A DNA stretch of 8,304 nucleotides, from contig JAYGED010000253.1 of the NCBI GenBank assembly GCA_046582565.1, forward strand, positions 1 to 8,304. Direction: 5' to 3'. The notes under the pieces were generated by a model, which was not told the origin of the DNA, ran no database searches, and saw nothing but the letters and a program-made list of their open reading frames with translations. This document shows, piece after piece, positions 1 through 6,748 of the stretch (position 1 is the stretch's first letter; each line of letters opens with the position of its first letter). The stretch comes from JAYGED01 sp046582565. GTDB taxonomy: Bacteria; Pseudomonadota; Alphaproteobacteria; JAAXGF01. A program made the translations under genes and the position numbers.

Positions 1-1
1 G

Positions 2-700
2 ATCGGCTTCATCGTCTGGGCGCATCACATGTACACCGTCGGCCTGGACGTCGATACACGGGCCTATTTCGTCGGCGCCACCATGGTGATCGCCGTGCCC
101 ACGGGCATCAAAATCTTTAGCTGGATCGCCACCATGTGGGGCGGGTCCATCAAGCTCGAGGTGCCGATGATCTGGGTCATCGGTTTCATCGTGCTGTTCA
201 CCTTCGGCGGTGTCACCGGGGTGCTGCTGTCCAATGCCGGTATCGATATGGCCCTGCACGACACCTACTATATTGTCGGCCATTTCCATTACGTCATGGC
301 CATGGGCGCCCTGTTCCTGATTTTCGCCGCCTTCTATTACTGGATCGGCAAGATGTGCGGCCGCCAGTTCCCCGAAGGCCTCGCCAAGCTGCATTTCTGG
401 GTAACCTTCATCGGCGTCAACCTGACCTTCTTCCCCATGCATTTCCTCGGTGCGGCGGGTATGCTGCGGCGTATACCCGATTATCCGGATGCCTTTGCCG
501 GCTGGAACATGGTGGCCTCAGTGGGTTCCTATGTTTCGTTCGCCGGGGCGTTGATCTTCCTGGTCGTCGTCTGGAAGACTTTCTCGTCTGGGGCGAAGGT
601 CGCCGATAATCCTTGGGGTGAAGGTGCTAACACCCTGGAATGGACAGTGTCGTCGCCGCCGCCGTTCCATAGCCACGCCGACATTCCGAGGATCAATTAA
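2..700 (+). CDS. ctaD: Cytochrome c oxidase subunit I, aa3 type (C-terminal part, 5' end outside window)
   Basis: Catalytic subunit of the heme-copper oxidase that reduces O2 to water at the heme a3-CuB centre and pumps protons; an integral inner-membrane protein. The reading frame is open from base 2, so the gene starts upstream, and 232 residues are visible. Fragment residues 6-10 read WAHHM, containing two CuB histidine ligands. PTGIKIFSW follows, with the K-channel lysine at fragment residue 37. HDTYY (86-90) is the Mg/heme-propionate region, and HFHY (94-97) holds the heme a3 and heme a histidines. A double arginine at 156-157 matches the pair that contacts the heme propionates. The C-terminus (NPWGEGANTLEWT, SSPPPFH) is typical of the family. 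The proton-channel glutamate region lies upstream and cannot be checked. One oddity is a leucine just before the double arginine, where I expect proline. It ends in TAA 30 nt before ctaB. The family call is very secure. Confidence 0.97.
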   Translation: MGFIVWAHHMYTVGLDVDTRAYFVGATMVIAVPTGIKIFSWIATMWGGSIKLEVPMIWVIGFIVLFTFGGVTGVLLSNAGIDMALHDTYYIVGHFHYVMAMGALFLIFAAFYYWIGKMCGRQFPEGLAKLHFWVTFIGVNLTFFPMHFLGAAGMLRRIPDYPDAFAGWNMVASVGSYVSFAGALIFLVVVWKTFSSGAKVADNPWGEGANTLEWTVSSPPPFHSHADIPRIN

Positions 701-721
701 GGTGTTTGACGTTTTCAAGAC

Positions 722-725
722 GAGG
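722..725 (+). promoter_or_regulatory. Ribosome binding site of ctaB
   Basis: GAGG lies 5 nt before the GTG at 731. An in-frame TGA at 707-709 rules out any start further upstream, so this site supports GTG as the start codon. Confidence 0.6.
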
Positions 726-730
726 TTCGC

Positions 731-1645
731 GTGACAGACCGTAGTATTGCTATTAATCCGTCCGTTGCCGCCGCCGGCGGCGCCAGCGTCGGAGATTATT
801 TCGCCCTGCTGAAGCCACGGGTGATGTCGTTGGTGGTGTTCACCGGCTTTTCTGGGCTCTATTTGGCGCCGGGCAGCCTGCACCCGGTGCTGGCCTTAAC
901 GGCGGTGCTGTGCATCGCCCTCGGCGCCGGCGCCTCGGGGGCGATCAATATGTGGTACGACCGCGATATTGACCAGCTCATGGCGCGCACCCGCATGCGC
1001 CCGATCGCCGACGGCCGTATCGAACCCGGCGTGGCGCTTGGCTTTGGCATTTCCCTGGCAGCCGCCTCGGTGATACTCATGGGTCTCGCCGTCAACTTGG
1101 CAGCAGCGGCGCTACTCCTGCTGACAATCCTGTTCTATGTGTTCGTCTACACCATGTGGCTGAAGCGCCTGACGCCGCAGAACATTGTCATTGGCGGCGC
1201 TGCCGGGGCCTTGCCGCCGGTCGTCGGCTGGGCGGCGGTCAGCGGCGATATCTCTATCTACGCCCTGGTGCTGTTCGCCATCATCTTCATCTGGACACCG
1301 CCGCATTTCTGGGCCCTGTCGCTCTACCGCGCCGGTGATTACGCCAAAGCCGGCGTACCCATGCTGCCGGTGGTCTACGGCAAGGACAGCACCAAGCGTC
1401 ATATTATGGCCTATAGCCTGGCGCTGTTTCCCGTTGCCCTGGCGCCTGCCCTGCTCGGCCTCGCCAGTCCGCTGTACGGCGTTTGCGCCAGCCTTCTGGG
1501 CGGCTTGTTCCTGATTGCGGCATATCGCGTTCTGCGCCAGGAAAGCGATCGCCCGGCGCGCCAGATGTTCGGCTATTCCATCTTTTATTTGTTTTTGATC
1601 TTCGCCAGCCTGATTATCGATCACAGCCTCGGTCTGGTGGGCTGA
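731..1645 (+). CDS. ctaB: Protoheme IX farnesyltransferase (heme O synthase)
   Basis: Transfers the farnesyl group of farnesyl diphosphate onto heme B to give heme O, the precursor that CtaA converts to heme A for CtaD. It is a polytopic inner-membrane UbiA-superfamily prenyltransferase. The 304-residue length is usual. The first Asp-rich motif is N73-x3-D77-x3-D81 followed by ARTRMRPI. The loop with Y140 and K145 leads into NIVIGGAAGALPP (151-163). The second Asp motif begins at D203 (DYAKAGVPMLPVVYGKD). All are hallmarks of CtaB/Cox10 rather than of UbiA or other prenyltransferases. The start is GTG at 731: a stop at 707 limits extension, GAGG precedes it, and the N-terminus reaches the conserved DYFALLKPR with a normal short leader. 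Stop TGA 1643-1645 is one base from the next start. Confidence 0.97.
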   Translation: MTDRSIAINPSVAAAGGASVGDYFALLKPRVMSLVVFTGFSGLYLAPGSLHPVLALTAVLCIALGAGASGAINMWYDRDIDQLMARTRMRPIADGRIEPGVALGFGISLAAASVILMGLAVNLAAAALLLLTILFYVFVYTMWLKRLTPQNIVIGGAAGALPPVVGWAAVSGDISIYALVLFAIIFIWTPPHFWALSLYRAGDYAKAGVPMLPVVYGKDSTKRHIMAYSLALFPVALAPALLGLASPLYGVCASLLGGLFLIAAYRVLRQESDRPARQMFGYSIFYLFLIFASLIIDHSLGLVG

Positions 1646-1646
1646 A

Positions 1647-1769
1647 ATGCATCGTAGCGAAACCCATAAGCGTCAGTTCAGCAAAAACGTGACCATTGCC
1701 GCCATTCTATTCTTCCTGGTCGCCTTGTTCTTCTCCATCACCCTGGTCCGGTTCGGCGGGACTCTGTGA
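1647..1769 (+). CDS. Small single-span membrane protein, CoxF-like (40 aa)
   Basis: Short ORF from ATG 1647 to TGA 1767-1769 that fits exactly between ctaB (1 nt gap) and ctaG (2 nt gap before its ATG). Its 40 residues consist of a charged, basic N-terminus (MHRSETHKRQFSKN), one hydrophobic helix at about residues 15-34, and a short RFGGTL tail. By the positive-inside rule the N-terminus should be cytoplasmic. A GGTGGG stretch at 1636-1641 could serve as ribosome binding site. Alphaproteobacterial oxidase operons commonly carry a small one-helix protein in this slot, sometimes named CoxF, and the architecture fits. Sequence identity to that family cannot be confirmed by eye, so I leave the symbol empty. 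Its role is inferred only from context: oxidase assembly, or an accessory subunit. The alternative is a chance ORF, which is unlikely given the exact fit and the hydrophobic pattern. Confidence 0.8.
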   Translation: MHRSETHKRQFSKNVTIAAILFFLVALFFSITLVRFGGTL

Positions 1770-1771
1770 TC

Positions 1772-2368
1772 ATGGCCGACCTCGCCAAACGCAAAAAAAT
1801 CACCGTTGCGGCATTGCTCGGCATGCTCGGCATCATGATCGGCCTTACGGCTTTCGCGGTGCCGCTATACAATTATTTTTGCCGAGTAACCGGTTATGGC
1901 GGAACCACCCAGATCGCCGCCCTGGCGCCCGAAGAGGCCATAAACAGAACCATTACCGTGCGGTTCAACGCCGATACGGGACGCAATCTGCCCTGGCGTT
2001 TCGAGCCGGCCCAGCGCGCCGTTACGATCTCCGTCGGAGAGACCGCGATGATTTCCTATTTCGCGGAAAACCTCTCCGATGAAACGATCGTCGGCAGCGC
2101 CGTATTCAATGTGACGCCTTTCAAGGTGGGGCCCTATTTTTCCAAGATCGCCTGTTTCTGCTTCGATGAGCAGACCCTGGCGCCCGGAGAGCGGGTTGAA
2201 ATGCCGGTGACCTTCTTCATCGACCCGTCGATCATGGACAACGTCAATCTCGACGACGTAAAGTCGATAACGCTGTCGTACGCATTCTTTAAACGATCAA
2301 CAACGTCTCCAGAACCCCTGGTACAGATCGAGCCGAAATCATCCATAACGGCTGAGCAAGGAACGTAA
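1772..2368 (+). CDS. ctaG: Cytochrome c oxidase assembly protein CtaG (Cox11 family)
   Basis: Copper chaperone that delivers Cu(I) to the CuB site of subunit I. It is anchored in the inner membrane with its soluble domain in the periplasm. The 198 residues show a short basic N-terminus (AKRKK), one membrane helix at about 10-32 that runs into PLYNYFCRVTGYGGTTQ with conserved Cys37, and then a beta-rich domain. The copper-binding CFCF motif is at 128-131 (Cys128, Cys130), followed by LAPGERVEMPVTFFIDP. Three cysteines in these places are diagnostic of Cox11/CtaG; this is not the unrelated Bacillus CtaG. I chose ATG 1772. An in-frame GTG at 1766 would add two residues and overlap the preceding stop, and it has a GGCGGG stretch at better spacing, so it remains possible. 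It ends 3 nt before ctaE. The last 20 or so residues are poorly conserved and need not be structured. Confidence 0.96.
   Translation: MADLAKRKKITVAALLGMLGIMIGLTAFAVPLYNYFCRVTGYGGTTQIAALAPEEAINRTITVRFNADTGRNLPWRFEPAQRAVTISVGETAMISYFAENLSDETIVGSAVFNVTPFKVGPYFSKIACFCFDEQTLAPGERVEMPVTFFIDPSIMDNVNLDDVKSITLSYAFFKRSTTSPEPLVQIEPKSSITAEQGT
2358..2363 (+). promoter_or_regulatory. Ribosome binding site of ctaE
   Basis: AAGGAA, 8 nt before ATG 2372, lying inside the last codons of ctaG. It is the clearest Shine-Dalgarno sequence in the window and fits a separately and strongly translated structural subunit. Confidence 0.65.
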
Positions 2369-2371
2369 GTC

Positions 2372-3193
2372 ATGGCTGAGCAGTCCCATTCATATCATCT
2401 GGTCGATCCCAGCCCGTGGCCGGTTCTCGGTGCCTTATCCGCTCTGATCTTGGCGAGCGGCGCTATCATGTTCATGCATGATATGACGCCCTGGCTGTTG
2501 TACGCCGGCGTGGCCTTACTGCTGTTTACCGTGTTTCGCTGGTGGGGCGATGTGATCCGCGAAGCCGAATATGAAGGCCATCACACGCCCATCGTCCAGC
2601 TCAGCATGCGCTACGGCATGATCCTGTTCATCGCATCCGAAGTGATGTTCTTCGTCGCCTTCTTCTGGGCTTTTTTCGACGCCAGCCTTTATCCCGGCGG
2701 CATCGGCAGCGAAGAGATGATCGGCCGTGAGGAATATACCGGCGGGGTGTGGCCGCCGATCGGCATCGAGGTCTTCAACGCCTTCGAGATACCCTTTCTC
2801 AACACCCTGATCCTGCTGACCTCGGGAACCACGGTGACCTGGGCCCATCACGAAATCCGCGGCGGGAATGTCGATCAGGCGAAGCTCGCTTTGTGGGTAA
2901 CCCTCGTTCTTGGCATTACCTTCACCTCCCTGCAGGCATACGAATATGTCCATGCGAGCTTCACCATGGACGGCGGCATTTATGGCTCGACGTTCTACAT
3001 GGCCACCGGCTTTCATAGCTTCCACGTCATCGTCGGCACCGTGTTCCTGGGCGTCTGCCAATGGCGGCTTTATCAGGGGCATTTTAAGCCGGACCATCAT
3101 TTCGGCTTCGAGGCGGCAGCCTGGTATTGGCATTTTGTCGACGTTGTGTGGCTCTTCCTGTTCACGGCGGTCTATTGGTGGGGCGGAAACTGA
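2372..3193 (+). CDS. ctaE: Cytochrome c oxidase subunit III
   Basis: Structural core subunit of the aa3 oxidase. It has no redox centre, but it stabilises subunit I turnover and proton uptake and lies in the inner membrane. The 273 residues show the seven-helix pattern of the family. The N-terminal segment HSYHLVDPSPWPVLGA is typical. WWGDVIREAEYEGHHTPIVQ follows the second helix, and IASEVMFFVAFFWAFF carries the conserved membrane glutamate at residue 90. Further along come GIEVFNAFEIPFLNT, TVTWAHHE, SFTMDGGIYGSTFYMATGFH with HSFHVIVGT, and a C-terminal WYWHFVDVVWLFLFTAVYWWG. Length and motifs match full-length alphaproteobacterial CtaE with no gap. The start is ATG 2372 with AAGGAA upstream. 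Its 3' end overlaps the proposed start of the DUF983 gene by 16 nt. Confidence 0.98.
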   Translation: MAEQSHSYHLVDPSPWPVLGALSALILASGAIMFMHDMTPWLLYAGVALLLFTVFRWWGDVIREAEYEGHHTPIVQLSMRYGMILFIASEVMFFVAFFWAFFDASLYPGGIGSEEMIGREEYTGGVWPPIGIEVFNAFEIPFLNTLILLTSGTTVTWAHHEIRGGNVDQAKLALWVTLVLGITFTSLQAYEYVHASFTMDGGIYGSTFYMATGFHSFHVIVGTVFLGVCQWRLYQGHFKPDHHFGFEAAAWYWHFVDVVWLFLFTAVYWWGGN

Positions 3194-3558
3194 CGCCGCC
3201 TGTATCGCCGATCCGAAGTGGCATTTTTGGTCGTTGCCCCCGGTGCGGCGAAAGCGCCCTGTATGACGGTTTCTTGGACGTAGCGGATCGATGCACGGCC
3301 TGCGGCCTCGACTACTCGGGACAAAACAGCGGCGACGGATCGGCCTTTTTCATCATCATAATCGTGGGCTTTGTCGTCGTCGGCCTGGCTCTCGCTTTGG
3401 AGGTGATGTTTGCCCCGCCGGTTTGGCTGCATATGGTACTATGGCTGCCCTTAAGCCTGATCTTGGCGCTGGCCATGATGAGGCCGGCAAAGGGAATTCT
3501 GATTGCGATGCAATACCGCCACGGGGTTCATTTCGAGAGTGACCGTGACTCCTCCTGA
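3178..3558 (+). CDS. DUF983 zinc-ribbon membrane protein
   Basis: Small membrane protein of the DUF983 family, common next to cox3/ctaE and SURF1 in alphaproteobacteria; its biochemical role is not established. With GTG 3178 as start it has 126 residues. Two CxxC pairs (Cys20/Cys23 in RCPRCGES and Cys39/Cys42 in RCTACGLDYS) form a predicted cytoplasmic zinc ribbon. SGDGSAFF leads into a first helix at about 57-77 and a second at about 83-101, ending in RPAKGILIAMQYRHG. Start choice: the frame has no ATG near the conserved N-terminus (TPPVSPIRSG). GTG 3178 has GGCGG 7 nt upstream and overlaps ctaE by 16 nt. TTG 3175 and CTG 3190 are alternatives, and a TTG at 3127 would give an unlikely long overlap. 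Context suggests a part in oxidase biogenesis, which is an inference. Confidence 0.9.
   Translation: MGRKLTPPVSPIRSGIFGRCPRCGESALYDGFLDVADRCTACGLDYSGQNSGDGSAFFIIIIVGFVVVGLALALEVMFAPPVWLHMVLWLPLSLILALAMMRPAKGILIAMQYRHGVHFESDRDSS
3535..3539 (+). promoter_or_regulatory. Ribosome binding site deciding the SURF1 start
   Basis: GAGAG sits 5 nt before GTG 3545. It abuts the other in-frame GTG at 3539, which therefore lacks usable spacing. This favours the 248-residue SURF1 over longer versions. Confidence 0.45.
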
Positions 3559-4291
3559 AAAGAAGCGATTCCGCCCCCGGTTTTGGGCGATAGCGATTGC
3601 CGTTCCGGGGCTTATCCTCTTGGTCGCCCTCGGTGTCTGGCAACTGAATCGCCTCGCCTGGAAAACCGATCTCATTGCGTTAAGAGAAGCACGGCTAGCG
3701 GATCCCGCCGTGGCGCTTTCCGACGATGTCGCCAAACTCGAGTTTCGCCGGGTACTTGTCGAAGGTGAGTTTCTCCACGACAAGGAAATATTTCTCGCCG
3801 CCACCCGGGATGGCCGTTTCGGCTTTCATCTCATCACCCCTCTCAAGCGCACTGATGGGACCTATGTGCTGATCAACCGGGGCTGGATACCCCCCGGTAT
3901 GCGCGAGAGTTGGCTGCGCGCCGATTCCCGCACAGACGGGCAGGTCACCCTTGAAGGGGTGATCCGTTCCAGTCCGGGCCGCGGCCGGCTAACACCGGAA
4001 AACGACGTGGAGAAGAACTACTGGTTTTGGCGCGATTATGCTTCCATGGCGGCTTTTGCCGGCGTTGACGCACCTCTCTATATGATCGAGGCCGGCCCGG
4101 CTGAGAATCCCGGCGGGGTGCCGATTGGCCGCGAATTCAAAGTCGACATACCCAATGATCATTTCCAATATGTCATTGTCTGGTTCTCCCTGGCTGTGAT
4201 CCTGGCGGTGATCTTCTTCTTGTCCCAGCGCACACCAGTTGGGCGCCCCAAATCAGACGACAAGCCCAATCCAGACGAGGGAACTGACTAA
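3545..4291 (+). CDS. SURF1 family cytochrome oxidase assembly protein
   Basis: Inner-membrane assembly factor of the SURF1/Shy1 family, which binds heme a and helps insert it into subunit I. The 248 residues have the family's two-helix hairpin: a first membrane helix at about 13-32 running into GVWQLNRLAWK (30-40), a long periplasmic domain with LINRGWIPP (109-117), and a second helix at about 208-227. That helix is preceded by NDHFQYVIVWF (204-214), whose histidine 206 corresponds to the one implicated in heme binding in bacterial Surf1. The start is GTG 3545, chosen because GAGAG is 5 nt upstream and MTPPEKKRFRPRFW is a normal N-terminus. It overlaps DUF983 by 14 nt. GTG 3539 or TTG 3503 would lengthen it by 2 or 14 residues. 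The TAA stop shares its last A with the ctaA ATG. Confidence 0.95.
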   Translation: MTPPEKKRFRPRFWAIAIAVPGLILLVALGVWQLNRLAWKTDLIALREARLADPAVALSDDVAKLEFRRVLVEGEFLHDKEIFLAATRDGRFGFHLITPLKRTDGTYVLINRGWIPPGMRESWLRADSRTDGQVTLEGVIRSSPGRGRLTPENDVEKNYWFWRDYASMAAFAGVDAPLYMIEAGPAENPGGVPIGREFKVDIPNDHFQYVIVWFSLAVILAVIFFLSQRTPVGRPKSDDKPNPDEGTD

Positions 4292-5235
4292 TGCGTGGCT
4301 TCCGCAGACTCACCGGTACGGTGATCAGCTTTACTTTTATTCTTATCGTGCTCGGCGCCGTGGTGCGCAGCACCGGCTCGGGCCTCGCCTGCCCTGACTG
4401 GCCACAATGCTACGGGCTATGGCTGCCGACGCCGGAATCCCTCGCCGGACTGGGCGGGGTCGATTTCAGCTATGGCCAGGTCATGCTCGAATGGACCCAT
4501 CGGCTGATTGCCGGTGTCATCGTCGGCCCCCTGGTGCTTTGGTTGGTCATTTGGTCATTCAAGCTGCGGCATGAATCGGGTGTCTTGCCGGTGATGATGA
4601 TCTTCGCATTGCTGTTGGTGCTGGTTCAGGCCGGCCTCGGCGGCCTCACCGTTCTTCGGGGCAACATACCCTGGTCGGTGGCTATCCATCTCAGCGTCGC
4701 GCTAGTATTCCTATCGATATTGATTTTCGTGTTTCTTTCCAGCGAACGGCAATCCGGCATCGGATGGTCTGTAGATTATGTCGGGACCTCGGCGCGCATC
4801 CTGGCCGGCATGGCCCTGGCCGTTGCGCTTATAACCATTTCCAGCGGCGCTATAACCGCCAAGAGCGGCGCATCCTTCGCCTGTGAAAGCTGGCCTTTAT
4901 GCGATGCCTTTCAATGGCCGGATCTATCTGACTGGTTAGTCCGCGTCCATATGGGACACCGTGTGTTTGCGCTGTCGGTGGTGGTGTTTATCATCCTGCT
5001 CTACTTAACCGGGGTCAGAAACCGCCGCGAGGCGCCGCGCTTTTATAAGGATGTGCGCATGGCTTTCTTTCTGACTATCGGTGAGGTTGGGCTTGGCGCG
5101 TTGGTGGTTTTCACCGGTGTTCCTCTGTGGGGCGCGGTTATTCATCAGGCTTTCGGCGCGCTGCTGTTCGCCGTCCTGACGACAGCCTTCCTTCGCCCCT
5201 TCGTTAAACAGCGATCCCGGTTCGGGAATGACTGA
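4291..5235 (+). CDS. ctaA: Heme A synthase, double-cysteine-pair CtaA
   Basis: Oxidises the C8 methyl group of heme O to a formyl group, giving heme A for the oxidase; an inner-membrane enzyme of the COX15/CtaA family. The 314 residues give about eight membrane helices in two similar halves. Visible key residues are E67 and H70 in EWTHR (catalytic Glu and heme ligand), H133 in AIHLSVAL, H223 in HMGHR and H285 in VIHQAFGA, so all four helix histidines are present. Two external-loop cysteine pairs occur: Cys34/Cys40 in CPDWPQC and Cys198/Cys204 in CESWPLC. These pairs are known from Bacillus-type CtaA and related forms; as far as I recall, the Cox15-like enzymes of Paracoccus, Rhodobacter and mitochondria lack them. 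The start ATG 4291 overlaps the SURF1 stop by one base, with GAGGGAA at 4277-4283 as ribosome binding site. With ctaB it completes heme A synthesis in this cluster. Confidence 0.95.
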   Translation: MRGFRRLTGTVISFTFILIVLGAVVRSTGSGLACPDWPQCYGLWLPTPESLAGLGGVDFSYGQVMLEWTHRLIAGVIVGPLVLWLVIWSFKLRHESGVLPVMMIFALLLVLVQAGLGGLTVLRGNIPWSVAIHLSVALVFLSILIFVFLSSERQSGIGWSVDYVGTSARILAGMALAVALITISSGAITAKSGASFACESWPLCDAFQWPDLSDWLVRVHMGHRVFALSVVVFIILLYLTGVRNRREAPRFYKDVRMAFFLTIGEVGLGALVVFTGVPLWGAVIHQAFGALLFAVLTTAFLRPFVKQRSRFGND

Positions 5236-6748
5236 AGGCACCGCCTACCAGACCCTCGAACATCGTTTCAAAAGACTGGGCGTTCTGGGCGGCATCGACA
5301 GGATTCTCGAATGGGATAGCCAGACCATGATGCCGGTCGGCGGCGCCCGCGACCGCGCCGAGCAATCGGCGGTCATCGCCCTGCTGTGCCACGAGATGCT
5401 CAATCATCCGTCCCTTGGGGACTTGCTGGATAAGGCCGAAGCCGACGATCTGGCTAAGCTGGATCCGTGGCAGACGGCCAACCTCGGCGAGATGCGGCGG
5501 CGCTGGATCCACGCCAACTCAGTCGATGCGCGGCTTGTGGAGGCGCTGACCAAGGCGGTTTCGGCATCGGAAATATGCTGGCGCGAGGCGCGCCCGGCAA
5601 ACGACTTCGCCGGCTTCGTAAAGTCCATGGGCGACGTGCTTGCTCTGGTGCGCGAGGCCGCCGTGGCCAAGGCTGAAGCGCTCGATTGCAGCCCCTATGA
5701 CGCCCTGTTGGATAATTTCGAGCCGCACGGCCGCAGCGCCGATATCGACCGGCTGTTCAACCGCCTCACCGGCTTCCTGCCCGACTTCCTTGCCCGGGTG
5801 GTCGAGTGTCAGGCGGCCGAGCCCGCACCCCTTCCCCTCGAAGGACCTTTCCCCCTGGCGGCCCAACGCATCCTTGGCCGGCGGATGATGGACGCTGTCG
5901 GTTTTGACTTCGACCACGGCCGACTCGATGAGAGCGACCATCCCTTCACCGGTGGATCGCCCGATGACGTGCGCATCACCACGCGCTATCACGACGGAGA
6001 TTTTACCCAGGCCCTGATGGCGGTGCTGCACGAAACCGGGCATGCCATGTATGAACGCGGTCTGCCGGCCGCATGGCGCCATCAGCCGGTCGGCGAGGCT
6101 GCCGGGATGAGTATTCACGAGAGCCAGTCCCTGCTGCTGGAAATGCAGGCCTGCCGCAGCCGCGCCTTCGTCGAATACGCAGCACCGCTCATGCGCGAGG
6201 CTTTCGGCGGCGAAGGCCCGGCCTGGGAAGCGGAAAATATCTATCGTCTCAATACCCGCGCAATCCCTGGATTGATCCGGGTCTACGCCGACGAGGTGAC
6301 CTATCCCGCCCATGTCATGCTGCGCTATCGCCTGGAAAAATCGATGATCGCCGGCGATCTGGTCCTTGGGGACCTGCCCGGCGCCTGGGCCGACGGCATG
6401 AACGAGATGCTCGGCATCACCCCGCCCGATGACCGCGACGGCTGTATGCAGGATATTCACTGGGCCGTCGGGGCCTATGGTTATTTCCCCACCTACACCC
6501 TGGGTGCGGTCATCGCAGCGCAGCTATACGATGCCGCGAAGGCTGCCGACGGTGATATCGAGCCCGGCCTTGCGCGCGGCGATTTCAAGCCGCTGTTTGC
6601 CTGGTTAGCACCCCATGTGCACGCCCACGGCGCGTCCCTCGGCCCGGCTGACCTGGTCGAGCGCGCCTGCGGCCAGCCGCTTGACGTTGCCGTCTTCGAG
6701 CGCCATCTTGCTGCGCGGTATCTGACGGGTGTGGGAGACGGCTTGTGA
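5228..6748 (+). CDS. M32 family metallocarboxypeptidase (Taq type)
   Basis: Zinc/cobalt carboxypeptidase that removes single residues from the C-termini of peptides; expected to be cytoplasmic, since no signal peptide is visible. The 506 residues match the family's usual length of about 500. All M32 signatures are present in order: HPF 238-240, DVRIT 247-251, the metal site HETGH 268-272 (His268, Glu269, His272), HESQS 297-301 with the third ligand Glu298, IRVYAD 350-355 and GCMQDIHW 405-412. The N-terminal FKRLGVLGGIDRILEWDSQT is also typical and supports ATG 5228, which overlaps the ctaA stop by 8 nt. No convincing Shine-Dalgarno sequence precedes it, so translation may depend on ctaA termination and re-initiation. 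A link to respiration is not known; the position may only reflect co-expression with thrC. Confidence 0.95.
   Translation: MTEGTAYQTLEHRFKRLGVLGGIDRILEWDSQTMMPVGGARDRAEQSAVIALLCHEMLNHPSLGDLLDKAEADDLAKLDPWQTANLGEMRRRWIHANSVDARLVEALTKAVSASEICWREARPANDFAGFVKSMGDVLALVREAAVAKAEALDCSPYDALLDNFEPHGRSADIDRLFNRLTGFLPDFLARVVECQAAEPAPLPLEGPFPLAAQRILGRRMMDAVGFDFDHGRLDESDHPFTGGSPDDVRITTRYHDGDFTQALMAVLHETGHAMYERGLPAAWRHQPVGEAAGMSIHESQSLLLEMQACRSRAFVEYAAPLMREAFGGEGPAWEAENIYRLNTRAIPGLIRVYADEVTYPAHVMLRYRLEKSMIAGDLVLGDLPGAWADGMNEMLGITPPDDRDGCMQDIHWAVGAYGYFPTYTLGAVIAAQLYDAAKAADGDIEPGLARGDFKPLFAWLAPHVHAHGASLGPADLVERACGQPLDVAVFERHLAARYLTGVGDGL
6733..6737 (+). promoter_or_regulatory. Ribosome binding site of thrC
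   Basis: GGGAG, 7 nt before the GTG at 6745, inside the last codons of the peptidase gene. It supports the GTG start that overlaps the upstream TGA. Confidence 0.55.

Noticed and set aside
701..730. Possible promoter in the only sizeable gap (ctaD-ctaB)
   Set aside because: The gap is 30 nt and lacks recognisable -35/-10 elements; it holds only the ctaB ribosome binding site.
1112..1624. Minus-strand ORF (170 codons) opposite ctaB
   Set aside because: Gln- and Ala-rich antisense reading of a membrane-protein gene, a usual artefact in this base composition.
2516..3133. Minus-strand ORF (205 codons) opposite ctaE
   Set aside because: Antisense shadow of a complete subunit III gene; the translation has no recognisable fold and no ribosome binding site was evident.
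3127..3177. TTG at 3127 as start of the DUF983 gene
   Set aside because: It would overlap ctaE by 67 nt and add a segment without similarity to the family's N-terminus. GTG 3178 is better placed.
5519..6460. Long minus-strand ORF (313 codons) opposite the peptidase gene
   Set aside because: It is the antisense shadow of a clearly coding, GC-rich gene with intact M32 motifs. Its translation is low in complexity and shows no domain or membrane pattern.
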